Shown one piece after another: positions 35,078 through 52,683 of a stretch of 64,000 bases of DNA. Source of the DNA: G963691835 sp963691835. Its GTDB lineage: Bacteria > Pseudomonadota > Alphaproteobacteria > Thalassobaculales > Thalassobaculaceae. The stretch covers positions 5,394,001 through 5,458,000 of the forward strand of contig OY829383.1 in NCBI GenBank assembly GCA_963691835.1. Reading direction: 5' to 3'. Every line of letters starts with the position of its first letter. Position 1 is the stretch's first letter. The translations under genes and the position numbers were made by a program. Under the pieces are notes generated by a model. It was given only the letters and a program-made list of their open reading frames with translations. It did not search any database and was not told where the DNA came from.

Positions 35078-35353
35078 TCAGCGCCGCGACTTCTTATCGG
35101 CCGCATGGCCGTAGAAGGTGCGCGTCGGCGCGAACTCACCGAACTTGTGCCCAACCATGTTCTCGGTCACCAGAACCGGAACAAACTTCTGCCCGTTGTG
35201 CACGCCGAACGTCAGACCGACGAACTGCGGCATGATCGTGGACCGGCGCGACCAGGTCTTGATGACCTCGTTGCGACCCGAGTCACGCGACGCTTCCGCC
35301 TTCTTAAGAAGGAAGCCGTCGATAAAGGGGCCTTTCCAGACGGAACGAGCCAC
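35078..35353 (-). CDS. rpsS: 30S ribosomal protein S19
   Basis: A 91-residue S19 beginning MARSVWKGPFIDGFLLKKAE with the conserved IKTWSRRSTIMPQFVGLTFGVHNG and MVGHKFGEFAPTRTFYGH. It pairs with S13 in the 30S head. It follows rplB by 13 bases. Confidence 0.98.
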   Translation of the reverse strand: MARSVWKGPFIDGFLLKKAEASRDSGRNEVIKTWSRRSTIMPQFVGLTFGVHNGQKFVPVLVTENMVGHKFGEFAPTRTFYGHAADKKSRR

Positions 35354-35366
35354 GGTCGCTCTCCTC

Positions 35367-36191
35367 TTACTTCTTGCGGCGACGGACGATCAGCTTGTCC
35401 GTCTTTTTGTTCTGACGCGTGCGCTTGCCCTTGGTCGGCTTACCCCACGGGGTGACCGGATGGCGGCCGCCCGAGGTCCGGCCCTCACCACCGCCGTGCG
35501 GGTGATCAACCGGGTTCATGGCGACACCGCGAACCGTCGGACGCCGACCGAGCCAGCGGGAACGGCCCGCCTTGCCCACATTGATGTTCTGTTGGTCCGG
35601 GTTGGACACGGCGCCAACCGTGGCCATGCACTCCCCGCGCACCATCCGGACCTCGCCGGACTGCAGCTTGAGGAGCGCGTAGCCCCCATCACGGCCGACG
35701 ATCTGCACGTAGGTGCCCGCGGACCGCGAGAGCTGACCGCCCTTGCCCGCCTTAAGCTCGACGTTGTGAACGATCGTGCCGACCGGAATGCTCTTCAGCG
35801 GAAGTGCGTTGCCCGGCTTAATGTCCACACGCTCTCCGGCGATGACCTTATCGCCCGCCTTGATACGCTGAGGCGCCAGAATGTAGGCCTGCTCGCCGTC
35901 CTCGTACGTCAGAAGCGCGATGAACGCAGTCCGGTTCGGATCGTACTCCAACCGCTCGACCGTCGCCGGCACGTCAAACTTACGCCGTTTGAAATCGATG
36001 ATCCGGTACGACCGCTTGTGCCCGCCACCACGGCCGAACGCGGTGGTCCGTCCCGTGTTGTTGCGCCCGCCCTTTTTTGTCAGACCGCGGGTCAGCTTTT
36101 TGACCGGCTTGCCTTTCCAAAGCTCAGACCGGTCGACGATGACCAGTTCGCGCTGCGAGGGCGTGATGGGATTGAAAGTCTTCAAGGCCAT
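35367..36191 (-). CDS. rplB: 50S ribosomal protein L2
   Basis: Start at ATG 36191, giving MALKTFNPITPSQRELV and a 274-residue protein. The peptidyl-transferase-proximal region SRWLGRRPTVRGVAMNPVDHPHGGGEGRTSGGR contains the conserved His. It starts four bases after rplW ends. The longer in-frame extension lies over rplW and is not used. Confidence 0.98.
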   Translation of the reverse strand: MALKTFNPITPSQRELVIVDRSELWKGKPVKKLTRGLTKKGGRNNTGRTTAFGRGGGHKRSYRIIDFKRRKFDVPATVERLEYDPNRTAFIALLTYEDGEQAYILAPQRIKAGDKVIAGERVDIKPGNALPLKSIPVGTIVHNVELKAGKGGQLSRSAGTYVQIVGRDGGYALLKLQSGEVRMVRGECMATVGAVSNPDQQNINVGKAGRSRWLGRRPTVRGVAMNPVDHPHGGGEGRTSGGRHPVTPWGKPTKGKRTRQNKKTDKLIVRRRKK

Positions 36192-36195
36192 CGGT

Positions 36196-36525
36196 TCAGA
36201 CTCCCTGGGTGAGGTCGACACCCTCACCATCAATGAAGGTCACCACGGCCTTCTTGAAATCGGAACGCCGACCCGGGCGGCCCCGGAAGCGCTTGGTCTT
36301 GCCCTTAACCCGGATGGTATTCACGGCTTTGACCTTCTTATCGAAGAGGTTCTCGACCGCGACCTGGATTTCCGGCTTCGACGCATCCAGCGGCACGATG
36401 AACGTGACCTGACCGAACTCGGACCCGAGGGTTGCTTTTTCGGTGACGTGCGGGCGGCGCAGGATGTCGTACATCCGCTCCTTGCTCACCGTCACCTTCT
36501 TGGCGTTGAGATAGCGCTGGGTCAT
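36196..36525 (-). CDS. rplW: 50S ribosomal protein L23
   Basis: A 109-residue L23 with the family core YDILRRPHVTEKATLGSEFGQVTFIV and VKAVNTIRVKGKTKRFRGRPGRRSDFKKAVVTF. It lies at the tunnel exit and docks trigger factor and SRP. The ATG overlaps the rplD stop by four bases (ATGA), so it is translationally coupled to L4. Confidence 0.98.
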   Translation of the reverse strand: MTQRYLNAKKVTVSKERMYDILRRPHVTEKATLGSEFGQVTFIVPLDASKPEIQVAVENLFDKKVKAVNTIRVKGKTKRFRGRPGRRSDFKKAVVTFIDGEGVDLTQGV

Positions 36526-37139
36526 TTCAGGCGCGCCTCCAGGGCTTCGACCGCCGCCTTGGTCAGAACCAAGGTATCGTGGCGGAGGATGTCGTAGACG
36601 TTCGCGCCCTGTTGGGGCAGCACGTCGACCTTGGGGATGTTGCGGACGGCACGGACAAACGCTTCGTTCGTCTCGGGACCATCGATAAACAGCGCGGAGC
36701 CCCAGCCGTGCTTGGCGATTTGCCGCACGAGCGTCTTGGTCTTGCCGTCGGCTTCGGCCTTGTCGAGCACCACCAACTTGCCCTCGGCCTTCTTCGCCGA
36801 CAGGGCGGAGACCAGACCGAGCTTACGGACCTTCTTGTTCAGGTCGTGAGCGTGGGACCGGTTGACCGGACCATGAACCGTGGCACCACCCCGGAACTGA
36901 GCGGACCGCATCGAGCCCTGACGGGCGCGGCCGGTTCCCTTCTGGCGGTACGGCTTCGCGGTCGTGCCGCTGATTTCCGAGACCGTCTTGACGAGGTGGG
37001 TGCCCGCACGCCGCTTCGCCAGCTGCCAATTCACAACGCGATGCATGATATCGGCACGCGGCTCAGCACCGAAGACCGCATCGCTGACCTCAATGTCGCC
37101 CGCCGGCTCAGCGTCCAGCGTCAGCACGTCGACTTTCAT
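36522..37139 (-). CDS. rplD: 50S ribosomal protein L4
   Basis: Start at ATG 37139 (MKVDVLTLDAEPAGDIEV), 205 residues. The tunnel-loop region EISGTTAKPYRQKGTGRARQGSMRSAQFRGGATVHGP is highly conserved. In E. coli L4 also represses the S10 operon through its leader; the leader here (38390-38647) is long enough for a comparable control, which is unproven. Four bases separate it from rplC. Confidence 0.98.
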   Translation of the reverse strand: MKVDVLTLDAEPAGDIEVSDAVFGAEPRADIMHRVVNWQLAKRRAGTHLVKTVSEISGTTAKPYRQKGTGRARQGSMRSAQFRGGATVHGPVNRSHAHDLNKKVRKLGLVSALSAKKAEGKLVVLDKAEADGKTKTLVRQIAKHGWGSALFIDGPETNEAFVRAVRNIPKVDVLPQQGANVYDILRHDTLVLTKAAVEALEARLK

Positions 37140-37143
37140 CGTC

Positions 37144-38064
37144 TCAGCCCTTCGTCTCGGAGTCGCCACCATCGGACGACTCTGCAGCCGCATCGTCAGC
37201 GGCCGGCTCTTCCGCCGGTGCCGCCTCAGCCGCCGGCGCGTCGGCTTCAGCAGCCTCCGCCTCGACTGCCGGCGCCTCGGCCTGAGCCTCTTCGGTCACC
37301 GATTCCTCAGCAGCCGTTTCCTCAACAGCGGTCTCGTCTGCCGCCACTTCTTCGGCCGGCTCTTCCGCCGGGGCGACAGCCTCGACCTTGCGGAAAGCGC
37401 CGGGGAACGGAGCTGCATCCGGCAACGCCTTCTTGACCGCATCACGGATCAGAACCCAGCCGCCCTTGGAGCCCGGAACGGCACCCTTGATGAGGATCAG
37501 GCCGCGATCAGCATCGGTGGACACAACCTCGAGGTTCTGAGTGGTCACCCGCTCATCACCGAGGTGGCCGGCCATCTTCTTGCCTTTGAAGACCTTGCCC
37601 GGGTCCTGGCTGTTACCGGTAGAACCATGGGCACGATGGGAGATCGAGACGCCGTGGCTGGCCCGGAGACCCGCGAAGTTGTGCCGCTTCATCGCACCGG
37701 CAAAACCCTTACCGATCGACGTGCCCGTCACATCGACGTACTGGCCGGCGACGAAATGATCTGCCGTAACCTCATCGCCCACTTCGGGAAGCGCGTCGTC
37801 ACTGACACGGAATTCCAGCAGCTTACGCTTCGGCTCGACCTGCGCTTTGGCGAAATGCCCGCGCATCGGCTTGGAGACGTTCTTAACCTTCGCCTTTCCA
37901 GCAGCCAGCTGAACGGCGGTGTAGCCATCCTTGTCGCCGGTCCGGATCTGGGTCACCTGGACCTGATCAAGCTGCAGAACCGTCACCGGGATGTGGCGCC
38001 CCTCGTCAGTGAAGACGCGGGTCATGCCCATCTTCTTTGCGACAACTCCGGATCGCATGCGCAT
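37144..38064 (-). CDS. rplC: 50S ribosomal protein L3 with long acidic C-terminal tail
   Basis: Start at ATG 38064, behind GGGGGA at eight bases. Residues 1-225 are a full L3 (MRMRSGVVAKKMGMTRVF, GFAGAMKRHNFAGLRASHGVSISHRAHGSTGNSQDPGKVFKGKKMAGHLG). Residues 226-306 are a low-complexity tail almost entirely Ala, Glu, Pro and Asp. Standard L3 has about 210 residues. Tails of this type occur in other alphaproteobacterial L3 proteins; the role is unknown to me. Confidence 0.97.
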   Translation of the reverse strand: MRMRSGVVAKKMGMTRVFTDEGRHIPVTVLQLDQVQVTQIRTGDKDGYTAVQLAAGKAKVKNVSKPMRGHFAKAQVEPKRKLLEFRVSDDALPEVGDEVTADHFVAGQYVDVTGTSIGKGFAGAMKRHNFAGLRASHGVSISHRAHGSTGNSQDPGKVFKGKKMAGHLGDERVTTQNLEVVSTDADRGLILIKGAVPGSKGGWVLIRDAVKKALPDAAPFPGAFRKVEAVAPAEEPAEEVAADETAVEETAAEESVTEEAQAEAPAVEAEAAEADAPAAEAAPAEEPAADDAAAESSDGGDSETKG

Positions 38065-38080
38065 CACACAGTCCCCCGGC

Positions 38081-38389
38081 TCAGATCTTGATCTCGACGT
38101 CGACGCCAGCCGCAAGATCGAGCTTCATCAGCGCGTCAACGGTCTGGGGGGTCGGATCAACGATGTCGAGCACCCGCTTGTGGGTGCGAATCTCGAACTG
38201 CTCCCGCGACTTCTTGTCGATGTGCGGCGAGCGCAGAACGGTGAAGCGTTTGATGCGGGTCGGCAGCGGGATCGGCCCGCGAACCTGCGCACCCGTGCGC
38301 TTTGCCGTATTGACGATCTCACCGGTCGACTGGTCGAGGACGCGGTGGTCGAACGCCTTCAGGCGGATTCGGATGTTTTGACTGTCCAT
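38081..38389 (-). CDS. rpsJ: 30S ribosomal protein S10 (NusE)
   Basis: The 102-residue reading from ATG 38389, six bases after GAGGT, starts MDSQNIRIRLKAFDHRVLDQS as expected; the longer frame is leader sequence. Conserved RIKRFTVLRSPHIDKKSREQFEIRTHKR is present. S10 sits in the 30S head and also pairs with NusB in antitermination and binds NusG, which couples transcription to translation. First gene of the S10 series. Confidence 0.98.
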   Translation of the reverse strand: MDSQNIRIRLKAFDHRVLDQSTGEIVNTAKRTGAQVRGPIPLPTRIKRFTVLRSPHIDKKSREQFEIRTHKRVLDIVDPTPQTVDALMKLDLAAGVDVEIKI

Positions 38390-38647
38390 CGTCATACCTC
38401 GGTTCGCGGCATCCCTTCCAAGGCGCCGCTTGCGGAACTTCCGCTCCTGACATTTCCCCCCGTGGGCGGAGCCCGACGAGAGACACACGTGTTCACGGAC
38501 GAGTTAAGCGGCCGGAGAGGCTCCTCCGCCGCAAACAAACTCCCGATTGACATCCGCGCTGAGCGCGTACTCGAAAAATCCGATCCCTAGAGACCGCGTC
38601 TGAACCCTCGGGTTTCCCCTCGGACCACTGCCGGCCCCGCAATTGGT
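38390..38647 (-). promoter_or_regulatory. long untranslated leader of the S10 operon
   Basis: About 258 bases separate the predicted transcription start (near 38647) from the rpsJ ATG. The RNA contains several short inverted repeats, for example GCGCTCAGCGC and GCGGAAGTTCCGC near the gene end and a CGGGCTCCGCCC-like element. Long leaders of the rpsJ operon are regulatory in E. coli (L4 binding). No sequence match to that leader can be claimed. The remaining bases 38683-38842 show nothing I can name. Confidence 0.4.
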
Positions 38648-38653
38648 GGATGA

Positions 38654-38682
38654 AACTTATTGATCGCCCCCCTTGAAGTCAA
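38654..38682 (-). promoter_or_regulatory. promoter of the S10-spc ribosomal operon
   Basis: On the minus strand TTGACT (38677-38682) and TAAGTT (38654-38659) are 17 bases apart. The spacer ends in GGGGCGATCAA, which is almost repeated in the promoter upstream of rpsL. It lies downstream of the tuf terminator, as expected for an independent transcription unit. Confidence 0.65.
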
Positions 38683-38842
38683 GAAGGATTTCAGAAATTT
38701 TGCACGCCCAGCGAATCGCTGGAATTCCTTGATTTCAATGACTCGTTCACCCGCATCTACAAAATCGAAACCACTTTTGGAAGCCGACTCCAAACACCGT
38801 TCAATCTGTCACCGCGACAGCAGCATAGTTTGGCAGAAACAG

Positions 38843-38870
38843 AAAACGGGGAGCCTCAAGGCTCCCCGTT
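38843..38870 (-). terminator. strong terminator after tuf (first copy)
   Basis: A perfect 12-pair stem (AAACGGGGAGCC / GGCTCCCCGTTT) with a four-base loop lies about 50 bases after the tuf stop. On the minus strand it is followed by TCTGTTTCTG; on the plus strand by TCTCC. It separates the rpsL-tuf unit from the S10 operon. Confidence 0.85.
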
Positions 38871-38917
38871 TCTCCGAACCGACAAAACCGATTCGGACGA
38901 TATATAGATCGCCGGAT

Positions 38918-40108
<1,191 letters not shown>

Positions 40109-40164
40109 TTGCTTGGGCTCCGTGCCTCTTCGGGTTGTTCCTGATCGACCTTACGGGCCGACCC

Positions 40165-42240
40165 TTAGGCCATCTTCGCGACGACTTCGTCGGCGACGGC
40201 TTGCGGGACCTGCTCGTAGTGATCGAAATGCATGGTGTACTGGGCACGCCCCTGGCTCATGGAGCGGAGCGTGTTGACGTAACCGAACATGTTGGCCAGC
40301 GGTACCATCGCATCGATGACACGCGCGTTACCCCGCTGATCCATGCCGCCGACCTGACCGCGGCGGCTGTTCAGATCACCGATGATGTCGCCCATGTAAT
40401 CTTCCGGGGTCACCACCTCGACCTTCATGATCGGCTCAAGCAGCTTCGGCCGGGCCTTCTGCACGCCTTCTTTGAACGCGGCACGGGAGGCGATTTCGAA
40501 TGCGAGCACGCTCGAGTCAACATCGTGGTACGCACCATCGATCAAGCGCACCTTGAAGTCGATCAGCGGGAAACCGGCAAGCACGCCCGTGTCGCGGGAC
40601 GAGTTAAGGCCTTTCTCGACACCCGGAACGTATTCCTTTGGCACCGCACCACCGACGATTTCGTTCTCGAACTGGAAGCCATCACCCGGCTCCAACGGCG
40701 AGAAGACCAGCTTGATCCGCGCGAACTGCCCGGAACCGCCCGTCTGCTTCTTGTGGGTGTAGTCGACCTCGGCTTCTTTCGTGATCGTCTCACGATAAGC
40801 CACCTGCGGCGCGCCGACATTGGCGTCGACCTTGAACTCACGGCGCATGCGGTCCACGAGGATCTCCAGGTGAAGCTCGCCCATGCCCTTGATCACGGTC
40901 TGGCCGCTCTCGTTATCGCTCGACACCCGGAAGGACGGGTCTTCGGCGGCGAGACGGTTCAGCGCCGTCGCCATCTTCTCCTGGTCACCCTTGGTCTTCG
41001 GCTCAACCGCGACCTCGATGACCGGATCCGGGAATTCCATCCGTTCCAGGATGATCTTCTTCAGCGGATCACACAGGGTGTCACCGGTTGTGGTGTTCTT
41101 GAGGCCGGCGATCGCGACAATGTCACCCGCGCGCGCTTCCTTGATGTCCTCACGGCTGTTGGCATGCATGAGCAGCATGCGGCCGATCCGCTCCCGGTTG
41201 TCCTTCACGGTGTTCATGACGGAGGAGCCTGCCTCCAACACACCCGAGTAGATCCGGACGAACGTCAGCGAGCCGACGAAAGGGTCGTTCATGATCTTGA
41301 ACGCGAGGCCGGAGAACGGCGCATCGTCGGAGGACGGGCGGCTGTCCTTCTCGTCGCTGTCCGGCAGAACACCCTGGACGTCTTCGACATCCGTCGGCGC
41401 CGGCATGAAATCAACCACGGCGTCCAGAAGCGGCTGTACGCCCTTGTTCTTGAAGGCCGAGCCGTTCATGACCGGAACGAACGCGAGAGCCAACGTGCCT
41501 TTACGGATGCACGCCTTCAGGACTTCCTCGCTCGGCTCCTCACCTTCGAGGTAGGCCTCCATCGCGTCGTCATCCTGCTCGACGGCCAACTCGACCAGCT
41601 TGGAACGGTACTCTTCGGCCTGCTCTTTCAGGTTCTCGGGGATGTCCTCGATCTCGAACTTGGCGCCGAGGCTCTCATCCAGCCAGCGGACGGCCTTCAT
41701 CTTGATGAGGTCGACAAGGCCGACATAGTCGGACTCGGAACCAATCGGAAGCTGCGTGACCAGCGGAACGGCGCCCAGGCGATCCTCGATCATCTCAACG
41801 CAGCGGAAGAAGTCGGCACCGATGCGGTCCATCTTGTTGACGAAGCACATCCGCGGAACCTGATACTTGTCCGCCTGCCGCCAGACCGTCTCTGACTGCG
41901 GCTCAACGCCGGCGACTGAATCGAACACCGCGACCGCGCCGTCCAGCACCCGGAGCGACCGCTCGACCTCAATCGTGAAGTCCACGTGGCCTGGGGTGTC
42001 GATGATGTTGACCCGGTGGTCGTTCCAGAAACAGGTCGTGGCCGCCGAGGTGATGGTGATGCCCCGCTCCTGCTCCTGCTCCATCCAGTCCATGGTCGCG
42101 TTGCCGTCATGGACTTCACCGATCTTGTAGGACCGGCCGGTGTAGTAGAGAATCCGTTCAGTCGTGGTCGTCTTACCGGCATCAATGTGGGCCATAATGC
42201 CGATGTTGCGGTACTTCTCGAGCGGATAGTCGCGGGCCAT
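40165..42240 (-). CDS. fusA: elongation factor G
   Basis: A 691-residue EF-G with G1 AHIDAGKTTTTERI, G3 DTPGHVDFT, G4 NKMDR and the domain IV-V region YVPGVEKGLNSSRDTGVLAGFPLIDFKV. It drives translocation and ribosome recycling. It is preceded by rpsG at 66 bases and followed by tuf at 56 bases, the classic str order. Confidence 0.99.
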   Translation of the reverse strand: MARDYPLEKYRNIGIMAHIDAGKTTTTERILYYTGRSYKIGEVHDGNATMDWMEQEQERGITITSAATTCFWNDHRVNIIDTPGHVDFTIEVERSLRVLDGAVAVFDSVAGVEPQSETVWRQADKYQVPRMCFVNKMDRIGADFFRCVEMIEDRLGAVPLVTQLPIGSESDYVGLVDLIKMKAVRWLDESLGAKFEIEDIPENLKEQAEEYRSKLVELAVEQDDDAMEAYLEGEEPSEEVLKACIRKGTLALAFVPVMNGSAFKNKGVQPLLDAVVDFMPAPTDVEDVQGVLPDSDEKDSRPSSDDAPFSGLAFKIMNDPFVGSLTFVRIYSGVLEAGSSVMNTVKDNRERIGRMLLMHANSREDIKEARAGDIVAIAGLKNTTTGDTLCDPLKKIILERMEFPDPVIEVAVEPKTKGDQEKMATALNRLAAEDPSFRVSSDNESGQTVIKGMGELHLEILVDRMRREFKVDANVGAPQVAYRETITKEAEVDYTHKKQTGGSGQFARIKLVFSPLEPGDGFQFENEIVGGAVPKEYVPGVEKGLNSSRDTGVLAGFPLIDFKVRLIDGAYHDVDSSVLAFEIASRAAFKEGVQKARPKLLEPIMKVEVVTPEDYMGDIIGDLNSRRGQVGGMDQRGNARVIDAMVPLANMFGYVNTLRSMSQGRAQYTMHFDHYEQVPQAVADEVVAKMA

Positions 42241-42285
42241 GACGAATCATCCTCGTGGGCGTTGAGGGGGCGTGTGTATGAAGAA

Positions 42286-42303
42286 GCGCGCCCGAGGGCG
42301 CGC
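42286..42303 (-). other. GC-rich hairpin between rpsG and fusA
   Basis: A seven-pair stem GCGCGCC/GGCGCGC with a CGAG loop lies four bases past the rpsG stop. There is no U-rich tail, so it is not a standard terminator. In E. coli the S7-fusA junction carries an S7-dependent regulatory site; here only the position and the stem are shared. Confidence 0.4.
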
Positions 42304-42306
42304 ACC

Positions 42307-42777
42307 TTACCAGCGGTAGTGGGAGAATGCCTTGTTGGCATCCGCCATCCGGTGGGTGTCTTCCCGCTTCTTCACAGCGGTCCCCCGGTTGTTGGCGGCA
42401 TCGATCAGCTCACCGGAGAGCCGCTCGATCATCGTGTTCTCGGAGCGCTTGCGGGCGGCGTCGATCGTCCAACGAATCGCCAGCGCCTGCGCACGGTCAG
42501 TCCGGACCTCAACGGGCACCTGATACGTCGCACCACCGACACGGCGGGAACGCACTTCAACCTGAGGACGGACGTTACCGAGAGCCTCATGGAAGATGGC
42601 AACCGGCTGCTGGCCGGTGCGCTTCTCGATGCGGTCGAACGCCCCATAGACGATGCGCTCGGCGACCGAACGCTTGCCGTCATACATGAGGCAGCTCATG
42701 AACTTCGAAACGATGTCGTCCCCGAACTTGGCGTCGGGGAGGACCGGGCGTTTTTCTGCGCGATGGCGACGCGACAT
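42307..42777 (-). CDS. rpsG: 30S ribosomal protein S7
   Basis: A 156-residue S7 with MSRRHRAEKRPVLPDAKFGD and GGATYQVPVEVRTDRAQALAIRWTI. It nucleates the 30S head and, in E. coli, represses the str operon. Eleven bases separate it from rpsL. The hairpin between rpsG and fusA lies immediately downstream. Confidence 0.98.
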   Translation of the reverse strand: MSRRHRAEKRPVLPDAKFGDDIVSKFMSCLMYDGKRSVAERIVYGAFDRIEKRTGQQPVAIFHEALGNVRPQVEVRSRRVGGATYQVPVEVRTDRAQALAIRWTIDAARKRSENTMIERLSGELIDAANNRGTAVKKREDTHRMADANKAFSHYRW

Positions 42778-42788
42778 GGCTTAATCCC

Positions 42789-43160
42789 TTACTTCGGCCG
42801 CTTGGCGCCGTATTTCGACCGGCGCTGACGGCGATCCTTCACGCCCTGCGTATCGAGCGTGCCGCGGATGATGTGATAACGCACACCGGGAAGGTCCTTC
42901 ACACGGCCACCGCGGATCATGACGACCGAGTGCTCCTGAAGGTTATGGCCTTCGCCGGGAATGTAGCTCGTCACCTCGAAGCCATTCGTCAAGCGCACGC
43001 GCGCGACTTTACGAAGCGCGGAGTTCGGCTTCTTCGGCGTGGTGGTGTAGACGCGCGTGCAGACGCCGCGCTTCTGGGGGCATGCTTCCAGCGCCGGCAC
43101 CTTGTTTCTCGCCACCGGTACCGTCCGGCCCTGCCGGATAAGCTGGTTAATCGTCGGCAT
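42789..43160 (-). CDS. rpsL: 30S ribosomal protein S12
   Basis: Start at ATG 43160, 123 residues (MPTINQLIRQGRTVPVARNK). TPKKPNSALRKVARVRL carries the Lys equivalent to K43 and GGRVKDLPGVRYH the K88 region; both are wild-type for streptomycin response in other bacteria, and the PGVRYH Asp is the usual methylthiolation site. It starts the str genes behind its own promoter. Confidence 0.98.
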   Translation of the reverse strand: MPTINQLIRQGRTVPVARNKVPALEACPQKRGVCTRVYTTTPKKPNSALRKVARVRLTNGFEVTSYIPGEGHNLQEHSVVMIRGGRVKDLPGVRYHIIRGTLDTQGVKDRRQRRSKYGAKRPK

Positions 43161-43366
43161 ATGTCGATCCCTCTCGACCGAAAACAAAAGAACGCGTCCA
43201 CCGGTATCTTTCCGGAGGCCCGTTCCGAATACAGTGACGGCCCGGCTGTTGCCGCGACGTCCGGTGTCCCAAAGTCGAACGAAACGTCCGTCGGGACAGC
43301 GTCCTACCCGACCTCGGCGCGCACGCAGCGGGTCGGGAACACCGGCGGCCCCGAAAAGGTGGCGGG

Positions 43367-43395
43367 ATACTATTGATCCGCCCCTACCCGGTCAA
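43367..43395 (-). promoter_or_regulatory. promoter of the rpsL-rpsG-fusA-tuf unit
   Basis: TTGACC (43390-43395) and TAGTAT (43367-43372) on the minus strand, spaced by 17 bases. The spacer ends in GGGGCGGATCAA, close to that of the S10 promoter. The leader to rpsL would be about 200 bases. The rest of the 377-base rpoC-rpsL gap holds only the hairpin listed separately; I see no small gene in it. Confidence 0.65.
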
Positions 43396-43487
43396 GGCCG
43401 AAATACGCCCTCGAAGACAATCCTCGAAGAGCCCGAACAACCCAGGATTTCCGTCGATTCCAGCTGCAAAATCACCGTTTCGAGCGT

Positions 43488-43519
43488 GGCGGTCAGGCAA
43501 CATCGATCGCCTGACCGCC
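43488..43519 (-). terminator. hairpin after rpoC, possible terminator
   Basis: A perfect 11-pair stem (GGCGGTCAGGC / GCCTGACCGCC) with a ten-base loop starts about 20 bases after the rpoC stop. On the minus strand the following bases (ACGCTCGAAACGG) have no run of T, so it may terminate weakly, protect the rpoC 3' end or act as a processing site. Confidence 0.5.
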
Positions 43520-43537
43520 TGTTTGGTCCGGGACGGA

Positions 43538-47719
<4,182 letters not shown>

Positions 47720-47817
47720 CACATGTCTCCTCTCGTTCCGCGGGTGCCGGGGGAACGCTCAGGTTCCGCTACCGGCGACGGATCTCCCGGCCGCCCTCCT
47801 GGACAGCCGGGCATGGA

Positions 47818-52005
<4,188 letters not shown>

Positions 52006-52103
52006 TGCAGAACCTCGCTCACTTTCGTCGTGGGCCCGCCCGGCTCCGCCGAACGGGGTGGGGACAGCGGCCTATAAGGCCCCCGCCGCCCGGAAACGCC
52101 TTA

Positions 52104-52157
52104 CGCTCTCGCCGCTGCCCGGGTGGGAAACCCCATCCCCGGGCATCGGCGAGAGCG
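52104..52157 (-). other. long RNA hairpin before rpoB (possible RNase III-type processing site)
   Basis: CGCTCTCGCCG (11 pairs with CGGCGAGAGCG) continues after a small A/T mismatch into GCCCGG/CCGGGC, giving about 18 pairs with a loop of roughly 18 bases. It lies 99 bases upstream of the rpoB ATG. In E. coli the equivalent gap contains an RNase III cleavage site; the match here is in position and length only. Confidence 0.55.
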
Positions 52158-52177
52158 CCGGTAGACAAACCGGGAAA

Positions 52178-52208
52178 GGCGGCGCGAACAAGGCACGTTC
52201 GCGCCGCC
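52178..52208 (-). terminator. attenuator-like terminator between rplL and rpoB
   Basis: A perfect 12-pair stem GGCGGCGCGAAC / GTTCGCGCCGCC with a seven-base loop, followed on the minus strand by TTTCCCGGTTTG. It starts 30 bases after the rplL stop. Ribosomal L7/L12 is needed in more copies than polymerase, and an attenuator here is the standard way to set that ratio (E. coli knowledge; here by position). Confidence 0.7.
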
Positions 52209-52237
52209 ACCCGATGCTGCTTGTACGGGACGCGAGA

Positions 52238-52630
52238 TCACTTGACCTCGACGGTTGCCCCAACTTCTTCAAGCTTCTTCTTCATCTCTTCGGCCTCGTC
52301 CTTGGACGCGCCTTCCTTGACCGGCTTCGGTGCGCCCTCGACCAGGTCCTTCGCCTCTTTCAGGCCAAGACCGGTGATCGCGCGCACTTCCTTGATCACG
52401 TTGATCTTCTTATCGCCAACCGAGGCCAGGATCACGTCGAACTCGGTCTGCTCTTCCGCCGGAGCGGCAGCAGCGGCATCGCCACCACCAGCCATCGCCG
52501 GCATTGCCATCGCCATCGGAGCCGCGGCGGCGGAAACGCCCCACTTATCTTCCAGCATTTTCGCAAGATCAGCCGCCTCAAGGACGGTCAGGTTGGACAG
52601 CTCTTCGGCGAGCTTCTCAAGATCAGCCAT
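52238..52630 (-). CDS. rplL: 50S ribosomal protein L7/L12
   Basis: A 130-residue L7/L12 with the N-terminal dimer domain (MADLEKLAEELSNLTVLEAADL), an Ala/Gly/Met hinge and the C-terminal factor-binding domain KINVIKEVRAITGLGLKEAKDLVEGAPKPVKEG. It recruits translation factors. It follows rplJ by 53 bases. Confidence 0.98.
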   Translation of the reverse strand: MADLEKLAEELSNLTVLEAADLAKMLEDKWGVSAAAAPMAMAMPAMAGGGDAAAAAPAEEQTEFDVILASVGDKKINVIKEVRAITGLGLKEAKDLVEGAPKPVKEGASKDEAEEMKKKLEEVGATVEVK

Positions 52631-52683
52631 TTTCTTTCACTCCAGTACAGGTTCGGTCGTCATTGCGGGGCGGCAAACGCCAC

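Noticed and set aside
38461..38560. Reading frame extending rpsJ upstream by 33 codons
   Set aside because: The ribosome site and family length place the start at 38389; the extension is leader RNA.
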